A stretch of 64,000 bases of DNA. Origin: JBAMOY01 sp037071015 (GTDB lineage Bacteria; Bacillota_I; Bacilli_A; RF39; UBA660). Below are positions 16,252 through 23,550 of this stretch, one piece after another. The stretch spans positions 248,001 to 312,000 of the forward strand of contig JBAMOY010000001.1 of the NCBI GenBank assembly GCA_037071015.1, given 5' to 3'. Below the pieces are notes generated by a model that had not been told where the DNA came from, ran no database searches, and saw nothing but the letters and a program-made list of their open reading frames with translations. The position numbers and the translations under genes are program-made. Numbering within the stretch: the first letter of the stretch is position 1; every line of letters begins with the position of its first letter.

Positions 16252-16926
16252 ATGACACTGGAAAAGTTAAAAAGGGAATATGATAAGCTACAATTAAAAT
16301 ATGGTGCTAAAGAATTGAATTCTATTTATAACGGTGGATGTGATAAGAATCCAAATATTTGTTTTATATTTATGAATCCAACAGGCAGAAATATAGCAAG
16401 TGATAAAAATTGGAGAGGTAGAAGGTCCCCATGGTTAGGTACTAAAAATATTTGGAAGTTATTTAATAAAGTAAATTTGTTAAGCGATTATACTTATAAT
16501 GAAATCTCAAATAAAAAACCTAAAGAATGGGATTATGCTTTTTGTGATTCTGTTTATGATGAGATTAAAAATAACAAAATATTTATTACCAATTTAGGTA
16601 AATGTACCCAAAAAGATGCCAGGCCATTGACTGATGAAGTGCTAAAAAAATATCTAGATTTACTATTACAAGAGATTAATATTATTAAACCAAAAGTTAT
16701 TGTAACTTTTGGCAATCAAGTAAGTTCAATTATATTAAATAAAAAGATCTCGGTTTCGGAAAATAGAAAAGTAAGTCATGAGTTGAGGATTAAAAATAAA
16801 ATATATAAAGTGTTTCCTGTTTATTATCCAGTCGGTAACGGAATATTCAATATAAATAAATCGATAGAAGATATAAATTGGATTATTTCTAATGAACTTA
16901 ATAAGGAAGAAGATAATAGTAAATAA
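16252..16926 (+). CDS. Uracil-DNA glycosylase superfamily protein
   Basis: A 224-residue protein with the uracil-DNA-glycosylase fold. An N-terminal active-site-like segment is FIFMNPTGRN (about residues 37-46). A central TNLGKCTQKDARPLT resembles the family 4/5 type, and KPKVIVTFGNQVSS precedes the C-terminal VFPVYYPVGN that replaces the HPSP loop. Cys residues for a family-4 iron-sulfur cluster are not arranged classically. It may be a repair enzyme or a defence/modification-associated relative. AGAAAGGA lies upstream of the ATG. It is in the accessory island and has no tight operon partner. Confidence 0.65.
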   Translation: MTLEKLKREYDKLQLKYGAKELNSIYNGGCDKNPNICFIFMNPTGRNIASDKNWRGRRSPWLGTKNIWKLFNKVNLLSDYTYNEISNKKPKEWDYAFCDSVYDEIKNNKIFITNLGKCTQKDARPLTDEVLKKYLDLLLQEINIIKPKVIVTFGNQVSSIILNKKISVSENRKVSHELRIKNKIYKVFPVYYPVGNGIFNINKSIEDINWIISNELNKEEDNSK

Positions 16927-16999
16927 ATGGTGGATGTGGATTATATATTGATTATAAATAAAACAAATGAAAGAATTAAAAATATTTATTCAAGTTAAT

Positions 17000-17030
17000 T
17001 TGTTAAGTACCAATTAGATGTATTTAACAA
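17000..17030. repeat. Imperfect inverted repeat between the glycosylase-like and cupin genes
   Basis: TTGTTAAGTACC and TGTATTTAACAA match as an inverted repeat at ten of twelve positions, with a short spacer. There is no T-run, so an operator or weak hairpin is more likely than a terminator. Confidence 0.35.
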
Positions 17031-17062
17031 TGTGAAAATATAGATAATAAGGGTGAAAATTT

Positions 17063-17536
17063 ATGGATTCTAAAATAGTAGTAACAAATATGAAGAAAAT
17101 AGATAGGCAAAAGAAAAGTGAACTAGATAAATATGAGTATACAAAATATGAAGTAACGAAAAGAAAAGACTTTAGTCAATGTTATGTTTGTTTTTATGAG
17201 ATAGAACCGGGGAAATCAGCATTTCCTAAACATTATCATAAATATAACACAGAATGCTTTTATATATTAAATGGTAATGGCCTTGTTGAAACAAGAGATG
17301 GAATAATTAATGTTCAAAGTGGAGATATAGTAGTATTCCCTTGTGGAGAAGCAGGCACACATAAAATAACTAATGTATCCAATAATAAAAAATTAGTATA
17401 TATAGATTTTGATACAACTAATTCGCCTGACATAATAAAATATGTAGATTCAAATAAAATTGGTGTAATTGAGCACAATATATCAAGTGTATTTTATAAA
17501 GAAGATGATCAAGTGGATTATTATGATGGTGAATAA
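17063..17536 (+). CDS. Cupin-domain protein
   Basis: A 157-residue single-domain cupin. Both metal motifs are complete: motif 1 in FPKHYHKYNTECFYILNGNG (His, His, Glu), and motif 2 in GDIVVFPCGEAGTHKITN (final His). The fold binds a divalent metal and usually acts as a small-molecule isomerase, oxygenase or sensor; nothing here tells which. The start follows AAGGGTGAAAATTT. The gene stands alone in the island, with the decayed rbgA fragment directly downstream. Confidence 0.8.
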   Translation: MDSKIVVTNMKKIDRQKKSELDKYEYTKYEVTKRKDFSQCYVCFYEIEPGKSAFPKHYHKYNTECFYILNGNGLVETRDGIINVQSGDIVVFPCGEAGTHKITNVSNNKKLVYIDFDTTNSPDIIKYVDSNKIGVIEHNISSVFYKEDDQVDYYDGE

Positions 17537-17560
17537 CAATTTATTAAAATTTTAAGTATA

Positions 17561-17627
17561 GGAAATGAATAATCGACAAAATACGAAAAATATCAACTGG
17601 GATATGGGGATAAAAAGACAACCATAG
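17561..17627 (+). pseudogene. Decayed duplicate of the rbgA 5-prime end
   Basis: From ATG 17565 the frame reads MNNRQNTKNINWDMG before stopping at 17625. This aligns with the start of intact rbgA (MDNKGQNSTNINWYPG, 19039). At DNA level, 23 of 27 bases match in the segment ending AACTGGGAT/AACTGGTAT, and both copies are preceded by ATAGGAA(A/G)TGA. It is therefore a remnant of the original rbgA start, separated from the working copy by the dinD/ASCH segment. Confidence 0.6.
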
Positions 17628-17696
17628 TGGGAGCCTTATAAAATAAGGATTTACTCAAAAGAGTTTTTACACTCTTGGCAAAAAAAGGAGGTCATA

Positions 17697-18552
17697 ATGA
17701 AGAAAATTGGTAATGAACATGTTGATAGTACCTTCGAAAATATAAAGCATATTGATGAATTCGGAAATGACTATTGGTATGCTAGGGAACTTTCAAAAGT
17801 TTTAGAATATAGAGATTGGAGAAATTTTGTAAAGGTTTTAAGTAAAGCAAAAGATGCTTGCAGGAACTCTGGGTTTAATGTAGATGAACAGCTTGTTGAG
17901 GTCAACAAGCTGTCAAAAAGAAATAATAGTGCTATTGCTAATATACAAGATTATAAACTATCAAGATATATGTGTTATTTAATAGTGCAGAATGCTAATC
18001 CAAGTAAAGAGGTTGTTGCCTTAGGACAAACTTATTTTGCTATTCAAACTAGAAAACAAGAAATAACAGAACAAGAATATGATTCTCTATCAGATGATGA
18101 AAAAAGATTTTATCAAAGAAAATTAACAAGGCAAGGTAACTACACACTACAAAAGGTTGCATCGAATGCAGGAGTTAAAAATATGGCTGAGTTCCATAAT
18201 GCTGGTTATAAAGGGTTATATAATGGTGAAACTGCCGATGATATATTTAAAAGAAAAAAAATTACGATATAGGGAAGATATTTTAGATAATATGAATGAG
18301 GATGAATTAGTAGCTAATTTATTTAGAATAAATCAAACGAAACAAAAACTGTTAAAAGATAATGTGCAAAGCGAGAAATAAGCAAAAGATGTACATTATG
18401 AAGTGGGGAAAAAGATTAGAAAAGCGATTGCTGATATTGGTGGAATGATGCCAGAAGAAATGCCAACACCAAAGAAAAGCTTAAAAGAGCTTGAAAGAGA
18501 AAAGAAATTATTAGAAAATAAAGAAGAAAAGAAATTAGAGGGAATAAAGTAG
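17697..18552 (+). pseudogene. dinD: dinD (DNA-damage-inducible protein D, Bro-N-like), broken by frameshift and nonsense
   Basis: The first frame (17697-18272, 191 residues) reads as DinD: ARELSKVLEYRDWRNF, KLSRYMCYLIVQNANPSKEV, TYFAIQTRKQEI. It breaks at an A8 tract (18254-18261). Removing one A joins it to KLRYREDILDNMNEDELVANLF in the next frame. A TAA at 18379-18381 then interrupts it, after which the same frame continues with HYEVGKKIRKAIADIGG and PTPKKSLKELE to 18552. The joined product would be about 284 residues, close to full-length DinD. An AAGGAGG Shine-Dalgarno remains. It is typical mobile cargo, here inactivated. Confidence 0.85.
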
Positions 18553-18579
18553 AAATTTGATAAAAGAGTTTTGAATTTA

Positions 18580-18653
18580 TTAAAAATCCTAAAAAATATA
18601 TATTTAAAGTGAATGATAAATTAAGCTTATTGGATTATGATTACGATAATTAA
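18580..18653 (+). pseudogene. Possible short coding remnant
   Basis: Between dinD and the ASCH gene, one frame (EFIKNPKKYIFKVNDKLS and onward to a TAA at 18651-18653) reads like a natural protein C-terminus but has no start or ribosome binding site. It may be the tail of a further decayed gene; the family is unknown. Confidence 0.3.
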
Positions 18654-18679
18654 AAAGTAAGTAAGGGTGGAGAATAGGT

Positions 18680-19021
18680 ATGAAAACAACACATAAAATG
18701 AATTTAAATGATGGACCATTTACTCGTATAAAAAGCGAAACAAAAACTATAGAATTACGATTAAATGATGAAAAAAGGCAATTACTGAAAGTAAAAGATT
18801 TGATAGAGTTTACAAATAGGGTAACATTAGAAGTCATAACAGTTGAAGTAATTGGATTATACAAATATTCAAATTTTGAAGAGTTGTATAAACATTTTGA
18901 TAAAATAGCAATGGGATACGATAAAGATGATATAGCAAACCCTAAAGATATGGAAAAATATTATTCGAAAGAAAAACAAGAAAAATATGGAGTTATTGGG
19001 ATAGAAATAAGAGTGATATAA
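18680..19021 (+). CDS. ASCH-domain protein
   Basis: A 113-residue protein resembling the ASCH (PUA-like RNA-binding) fold. It begins MKTTHKMNLNDGPFTRIKSE and has the IELRLNDEKRQLLKVKDLIEF strand region and a C-terminal MGYDKDD followed by YYSKEKQEKYGVIGIEI. Such small ASCH proteins are widespread in Bacillota and have putative RNA-binding or N4-acetylcytidine-amidohydrolase-like functions. GGTGGAGAA precedes the ATG. It is the last gene of the island, 17 bases before rbgA, so it may now supply rbgA transcription. Confidence 0.65.
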   Translation: MKTTHKMNLNDGPFTRIKSETKTIELRLNDEKRQLLKVKDLIEFTNRVTLEVITVEVIGLYKYSNFEELYKHFDKIAMGYDKDDIANPKDMEKYYSKEKQEKYGVIGIEIRVI

Positions 19022-19038
19022 GATAGGAAGTGATATAA

Positions 19039-19917
19039 ATGGATAATAAAGGGCAAAATTCGACAAATATAAACTGGTATCCTGGGCATATGGCTAAGAC
19101 CAAACGTTTGATATTGGAAAATATTAACCTAATTGATATTGTTTATGAATTAATTGATGCTAGAATGCCATATTCATCAAAAATTAAAGATATAGATGAA
19201 ATCTTAAAGGATAAACCGCGAATATTAGTTGTTACTAAGATGGATTTATGTGATCAAAAAGAGACAGCAAAGTGGTTAAATTATTATAAAGAAAAAGGAT
19301 ATCATATTGTTACTTTAGATTTAGAACATGGCAATGTTAAGTCGTTATTATATAAAACCATGGATATTATGCGTGAGTTAAATGAAAAACGTATAGCTAA
19401 GGGACTAAAAAATCGAAAAATAAGATCTTTAATTGTTGGTATTCCCAATGTTGGCAAATCAACTTTAATTAATCGTCTGGTTGGTAAAAAAGCAACTAAT
19501 GTTGGAAATAAACCTGGTGTCACTAAAAATCTAAATTGGATTAGGATTGGAAATGAACTAGAGTTACTAGACACTCCTGGAATCTTATGGCCAAAATTTG
19601 ATGATGATATAATAGCATTCAATTTAGCAAGTTTATCTGCCATCAAAGAGGAAGTACTCCCTATTGAGGATGTAGCATATTATATTTTAAGTTGTTTAAA
19701 TCAATACTATCCTCACATATTATTAGAGCGTTATGGCATTTCTGAATTAGACGATGATATTGTTGAAACTTTAGAATGGATTGGTAAAAAAAGAGGCTGC
19801 TTAATTAAAGGTGGTATCGTTGATTATGATAAAGTTTATAATGTTATTATTAATGATGTAAAATTAGGTCATATTAAGAACATAACATTTGATAGGTTTG
19901 ATAATTATGATAAATAA
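19039..19917 (+). CDS. rbgA: Ribosome biogenesis GTPase A
   Basis: A 292-residue circularly permuted GTPase needed for late 50S assembly. The order G4 (TKMDL), G1 (GIPNVGKST) and G3 (DTPGILWPKF) is diagnostic. The N-terminus NWYPGHMAKTKR is the rRNA-contacting signature, and the C-terminal helical domain is present. The start follows AGGAAGTGAT. Its 3-prime end overlaps mrnC by 11 bases. A decayed copy of its first 20 codons lies about 1.5 kb upstream, on the other side of the dinD/ASCH segment. Confidence 0.95.
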   Translation: MDNKGQNSTNINWYPGHMAKTKRLILENINLIDIVYELIDARMPYSSKIKDIDEILKDKPRILVVTKMDLCDQKETAKWLNYYKEKGYHIVTLDLEHGNVKSLLYKTMDIMRELNEKRIAKGLKNRKIRSLIVGIPNVGKSTLINRLVGKKATNVGNKPGVTKNLNWIRIGNELELLDTPGILWPKFDDDIIAFNLASLSAIKEEVLPIEDVAYYILSCLNQYYPHILLERYGISELDDDIVETLEWIGKKRGCLIKGGIVDYDKVYNVIINDVKLGHIKNITFDRFDNYDK

Positions 19918-20272
19918 TTCTCTAACTTTAGCTTACTTGGGTGACGCTGTATACGAATTATATATTCGAAAATTTTTAATATCTAAAGGCATTGTAAAGG
20001 TTGATGAACTACAAAAGGCTGCCACTAAATATGTTAGTGCTAAGGGACAAGCTAATTATTTAAAAAAATTAATTGACATTGATTTTTTAAGCGATGAAGA
20101 ATTAAAGATTGTCTATCGTGGACGAAATCATAAGAATAATCATAAGCCTAAAAACACGGATGTTATTACGTATAAAAATGCAACGGGATTAGAAGCTTTG
20201 ATTGGTTATTTACACCTTAATAATAATGATGATAGGATTCGCGAAATTATAGATTACATTATAGGAGAATAA
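19907..20272 (+). CDS. mrnC: Mini-ribonuclease III
   Basis: A 121-residue RNase III catalytic domain without the double-stranded RNA-binding domain. In Bacillus it matures 23S rRNA. The signature LAYLGDAVYELYIR is at the N-terminus and the second acidic motif is in TGLEALIGYLHL. I place the start at ATG 19907; an upstream in-frame TTG at 19889 lacks support. It overlaps rbgA and is three bases from rlmB. The order mrnC-rlmB-sigH is the Bacillus order without yacP. Confidence 0.92.
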   Translation: MINNSLTLAYLGDAVYELYIRKFLISKGIVKVDELQKAATKYVSAKGQANYLKKLIDIDFLSDEELKIVYRGRNHKNNHKPKNTDVITYKNATGLEALIGYLHLNNNDDRIREIIDYIIGE

Positions 20273-20274
20273 AT

Positions 20275-20967
20275 ATGTATGTTTATGGAAAAAACGCAGT
20301 AAAAGAATATATAAAAAATAATAAAGAAATAACTAAAATTTATCTTTGGGATAAATTTAGCGATGAAAAAATTACTTCTGATATTAAAAAAATAAATATT
20401 ATAGTGGAAATAAGAACAAAAAAACAATTAGACCAACTTGTATCAGGTGTCCATCAGGGTATAATATTAGAAGTGCCTGACTATCAATATACTTCCTTAC
20501 GGGAATTAATAGATATTAATCCTAATTTTTTAGTTATACTAGATCATTTAGAGGATCCACATAATTTTGGGGCTATTATTAGAACATGTGAGGCAGCAAA
20601 TGTCAACGGAATAATTATTCCCAAAGATCGTAGTGTGCAAGTTAATGAAACAGTTATGAAGGTTAGTACAGGAGCATTAAACAATATTAAAATATGTCAA
20701 GTTACTAACTTAGTGGCTTCAATGAAGGAATTGAAGAAAGAAGGTTTTTGGTTTATAGGTACTGATATGGATGGTACTAATTATAACGAGATAGATTATA
20801 GTGGTAAAATTGGAATTGTTATCGGTAATGAGGGTTTTGGTATGAGTAGGCTAGTTAAAGAAGAATGCGATTTTGTTGCTAGCATTCCTATGTATGGACA
20901 TGTTAATAGCCTTAATGCTTCAGTTGCCACCGGAATCATTTTGTATAAGGCTTTAGATAAGCGTTAA
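20275..20967 (+). CDS. rlmB: 23S rRNA (guanosine-2'-O-)-methyltransferase RlmB / TrmH family
   Basis: A 230-residue SpoU-family methyltransferase. After a short N-terminal L30e-like substrate-binding part, the knotted catalytic domain shows LDHLEDPHNFGAIIRTCEAA (motif 1), IGIVIGNEGFGMSRLV (motif 2) and SLNASVATGIILY (motif 3). Its place between mrnC and sigH matches Bacillus yacO. The ATG follows AGGAGAATAA directly behind mrnC. Confidence 0.92.
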   Translation: MYVYGKNAVKEYIKNNKEITKIYLWDKFSDEKITSDIKKINIIVEIRTKKQLDQLVSGVHQGIILEVPDYQYTSLRELIDINPNFLVILDHLEDPHNFGAIIRTCEAANVNGIIIPKDRSVQVNETVMKVSTGALNNIKICQVTNLVASMKELKKEGFWFIGTDMDGTNYNEIDYSGKIGIVIGNEGFGMSRLVKEECDFVASIPMYGHVNSLNASVATGIILYKALDKR

Positions 20968-20983
20968 TAGGGGAGGTTATATT

Positions 20984-21598
20984 ATGCGATATAAAGATTA
21001 CAATGATTATGAATTATTATCATTTATCAGTGAGGCAGATGAAAATGCTAACGAGATATTATTCGAAAAATATCGCCCATTAATTATTAGTATTGCTACA
21101 AAAATGATTAGTTATTGTAAAGGAACAAGTTTAGAAATAAATGATTTGATTCAAGAGGGAATGTTAGGGTTAAATATCGCAATTAATAAATTTAATGAGA
21201 ACCGTGAAACTTCATTTTATACATATGCAAAAAAATGTATAGAAAGCAAAATGATATCTTTAGTTGTCTCTTCAAGGCGCTTAAAACATAAAATTCTAAA
21301 TGATTCGGTTTCAATTGAATATTCTAGTGAAACTGGAGAGATTATGAATTTAGAAAATCTTTTGAGTGATGAAAAGGCAAATCCAGAGCAGCAGCTATTA
21401 AGTGAGGAACAGGAACACGAATTGATTAATCGAGTTAAAGAGCTTTTAACTGATTTTGAAGCACAAGTTTTTGAATTAAAAATAAATGGTTTTAATTATA
21501 AAGAGATTGGTGAAATTTTAGATCGCGATTCTAAATCGATTGATAATGCTTTGCAGCGAATTCGTAATAAAATTAAAAATAATTTGAAATATGATTGA
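20984..21598 (+). CDS. sigH: RNA polymerase sigma factor SigH-like
   Basis: A 204-residue sigma-70 family factor with region 2 (YRPLIISIATKMISYCKG, DLIQEGMLGLNIAINKF, FYTYAKKCIESKM) and region 4 (LLTDFEAQVFELKINGFNYK, EIGEILDRDSKSIDNALQRI). In Bacillus, SigH drives early sporulation and competence genes. Its position before secE-nusG is diagnostic of sigH. GGGGAGG precedes the ATG. The stop codon is TGA. The presence of yqfC-yqfD later in this window makes a sporulation role possible. Confidence 0.88.
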   Translation: MRYKDYNDYELLSFISEADENANEILFEKYRPLIISIATKMISYCKGTSLEINDLIQEGMLGLNIAINKFNENRETSFYTYAKKCIESKMISLVVSSRRLKHKILNDSVSIEYSSETGEIMNLENLLSDEKANPEQQLLSEEQEHELINRVKELLTDFEAQVFELKINGFNYKEIGEILDRDSKSIDNALQRIRNKIKNNLKYD

Positions 21599-21612
21599 TA
21601 TCATATTTTTTA
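21587..21612 (+). terminator. Intrinsic terminator overlapping the sigH stop
   Basis: AAATATGAT (21587-21595) and ATCATATTT (21600-21608) form a perfect 9-bp stem with a TGAT loop, followed by T residues. The 5-prime arm lies in the last sigH codons. Confidence 0.7.
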
Positions 21613-21686
21613 TTTTGTCTAGGTATTAAATAGGAAAAGCATATCGGAAGACTTAATTAAGGTTTAAATCCCAATTTAATTATTAT

Positions 21687-21715
21687 TTGACAAAATTGCT
21701 TTCTTACGGTAATAT
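21687..21715 (+). promoter_or_regulatory. Sigma-A promoter of the unknown gene at 21745
   Basis: TTGACA (21687-21692) and TAATAT (21710-21715) are spaced exactly 17 bases apart. Confidence 0.75.
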
Positions 21716-21744
21716 AAAAAACCGTTTTGAAAGAGGGGATTCAA

Positions 21745-22695
21745 ATGGTACATAAAGATTTATGTCAAAAAAAACTAGAAAACCATGATTCTTTAAATTA
21801 TGGTGAAGTTTATCATTTATTAAAAGATTTGAAAAAAAATATTAAAGGAATGCAGGATGAAAAAATAACTAATATTCAACATTATGCCAAATTAGTAACT
21901 GTTTTTAAGAGTGACGGAAATATTATTATTGAAGCTAATCGCGATCAAATATTAAATGCTCGTAATGAAGCTAGTTTATTGGCAATATTATCATTAATGT
22001 TTGGTGAAAAATTTTACCACACAGATGAATTTAATTATATTTTTCACTTTTGTTATAATTTACAAATTCCTAAACAAATGTATTTTACATCTAAACCCAA
22101 TAGTTTAGAGGATACTAAACGTTTATTAGCGTCCATTAGAACAATGACTAATAGTGGAAATATGGAGATAGCTCAAAAAATTAATATGACTTTAAATATT
22201 TTGTGTAGAGTGATAGAACATTCGGCATCTAGAGTATTCACAATGTCACAAGAAATTGATGATAGTTATAAAATCATTATTAACATTCTAAACGCTTGTG
22301 ATCAGAATGAAACTATCAGTAGTGAAAATTTAGATTATATTTGTGAAATATTTAATCGCAATGTCTTTTTTGAAAATGTTAATACAAAAAAGATTGACGA
22401 ATTAAAAGTGGGAGATTGTTTAGTTGATTTTATTCGGGGATATAATTTTAATATTATTCCTTTAAGAGAAGCAAAGGAATATGAGAAAAAATTTAAAGAA
22501 TACTATCGAAAAATTACTAAACTTAATTTTAATCAATTAGAAAATAGTGATTTACCAAGTTATAATGATCCTAAATTTTTAAATTATATGCGTGATATGT
22601 TATTAAAATTAGAAACAGAGCCAAATAAAGATGAGGAATATTGTAAGCGCTATGCTATAGCTTCTATGCACTATGGTTTATATTTTAGAAGATAG
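21745..22695 (+). CDS. Unrecognised 316-residue protein between sigH and secE
   Basis: I do not recognise this protein. It is predicted cytosolic and mostly helical, without signal, membrane segment or obvious catalytic motif. It has an N-terminal Cys/Lys-rich HKDLCQKKLENHD and a short strand-rich segment near residue 50 (AKLVTVFKSDGNIIIEANRD). A long helical body and a C-terminal CKRYAIASMHYGLYFRR complete it. The frame opens at TTG 21727, but GAGGGG at 21733 points to ATG 21745. It has its own promoter and is monocistronic, standing where rpmG is normally found. Base composition is like its neighbours, so it is not obviously a recent arrival. Confidence 0.7.
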   Translation: MVHKDLCQKKLENHDSLNYGEVYHLLKDLKKNIKGMQDEKITNIQHYAKLVTVFKSDGNIIIEANRDQILNARNEASLLAILSLMFGEKFYHTDEFNYIFHFCYNLQIPKQMYFTSKPNSLEDTKRLLASIRTMTNSGNMEIAQKINMTLNILCRVIEHSASRVFTMSQEIDDSYKIIINILNACDQNETISSENLDYICEIFNRNVFFENVNTKKIDELKVGDCLVDFIRGYNFNIIPLREAKEYEKKFKEYYRKITKLNFNQLENSDLPSYNDPKFLNYMRDMLLKLETEPNKDEEYCKRYAIASMHYGLYFRR

Positions 22696-22717
22696 AAACA
22701 AATAAAACATTATTTAG

Positions 22718-22746
22718 TTGACAATCAAGTTTCTTTATGATATTTT
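22718..22746 (+). promoter_or_regulatory. Sigma-A promoter of secE-nusG
   Basis: TTGACA (22718-22723) and TATTTT (22741-22746) are 17 bases apart. The 65-base leader contains a small CACT/AGTG hairpin before TTTTT (22758-22774). Confidence 0.7.
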
Positions 22747-22811
22747 ATATTTGTTAGCACTTAATAGTGTTTTTATTTTGGGAAAAACATAAATTTTAAA
22801 GGAAGTGAATT

Positions 22812-22991
22812 ATGCGAAAATTTAAAGAATATTTAAAAGATGTAAAAAAGGAATTAAAAAAGGTTAGATGGCCAAATAAAACAGAAATGTTAAAATACTC
22901 AGGAGCGGCATTAGCTCTTATTGTTGTATTTGCAATTTTCTTCTCTTTAACTGATTTTATAATTGCTGGTGTAAAGGTAATGGTGGGATAG
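22812..22991 (+). CDS. secE: Preprotein translocase subunit SecE
   Basis: A 59-residue single-span component of the SecYEG channel. The cytoplasmic amphipathic helix carries the invariant LKKVRWPNKTE motif, and one transmembrane helix follows (about residues 31-50). Length is typical of the short Bacillota SecE. The ATG follows GGAAGTGAAT. It is one base from nusG, so the two are an operon, as in nearly all bacteria. Confidence 0.95.
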   Translation: MRKFKEYLKDVKKELKKVRWPNKTEMLKYSGAALALIVVFAIFFSLTDFIIAGVKVMVG

Positions 22992-22992
22992 T

Positions 22993-23526
22993 ATGGAAAA
23001 AGAATGGTATGTTGTTAATACTTATTCTGGTCATGAGAATAAGGTAAAAGAAAAGTTAGAAATGCGTGCTAGCTCAATGGGTATGGAAGACTATATTTTA
23101 AGAGTTGTTGTTCCTGAACAAAAAGAAGTTGAAGTAAAAGACGGAAAAACAAAAGAAAAAATCAAAAAAATGTTTCCTGGTTATATTTTGGTAGAAATGG
23201 TTATGACTGATGAAGCTTGGTTTATTGTTAGAAATACGCCAGGAGTTACTGGTTTTATTGGTTCATCTGGACGTGGAGCTAAACCATTTCCGTTGACACC
23301 TGCTGAAGTAGATAAAATTCTTGGCAGTATGGGTATGAGCCGTTTAGATATAGCTAATGAAATCGCTATTGATGACAAAGTTAAAGTTATTAGTGGTCCA
23401 TTTGCCAATATGTTAGGAACAATTAAAACAGTTGATTTAGAACATCAACAAGTTGAAGTTGCAATTGATCTATTTGGTCAAGAAACAATTGTCGAATTGG
23501 AATTAACCGAGATAGCCAAAGCATAA
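22993..23526 (+). CDS. nusG: Transcription termination/antitermination protein NusG
   Basis: A 177-residue elongation factor that binds RNA polymerase and couples it to ribosomes or Rho. The NGN domain begins WYVVNTYSGHENKVKEKL and includes KKMFPGYILVEM and FIVRNTPGVTGFIG. The C-terminal KOW domain spans about 122-175 (DDKVKVISGPFANMLGTI). The start follows GGTGGGA and lies one base past the secE stop. Confidence 0.97.
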   Translation: MEKEWYVVNTYSGHENKVKEKLEMRASSMGMEDYILRVVVPEQKEVEVKDGKTKEKIKKMFPGYILVEMVMTDEAWFIVRNTPGVTGFIGSSGRGAKPFPLTPAEVDKILGSMGMSRLDIANEIAIDDKVKVISGPFANMLGTIKTVDLEHQQVEVAIDLFGQETIVELELTEIAKA

Positions 23527-23550
23527 TATATTTTGGGTGATTAATAAACA

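Noticed and set aside
17631..17680. Two small hairpins (CCTTAT/ATAAGG and AAGAGT/ACTCTT) upstream of dinD as a possible riboswitch
   Set aside because: Stems are only six base pairs, the gene downstream is a pseudogene, and no known riboswitch core is present.
21640..21680. tRNA-like GGTTTAAATCCC after sigH
   Set aside because: It resembles a T-arm, but no matching acceptor, D-arm or anticodon stem can be folded around it.
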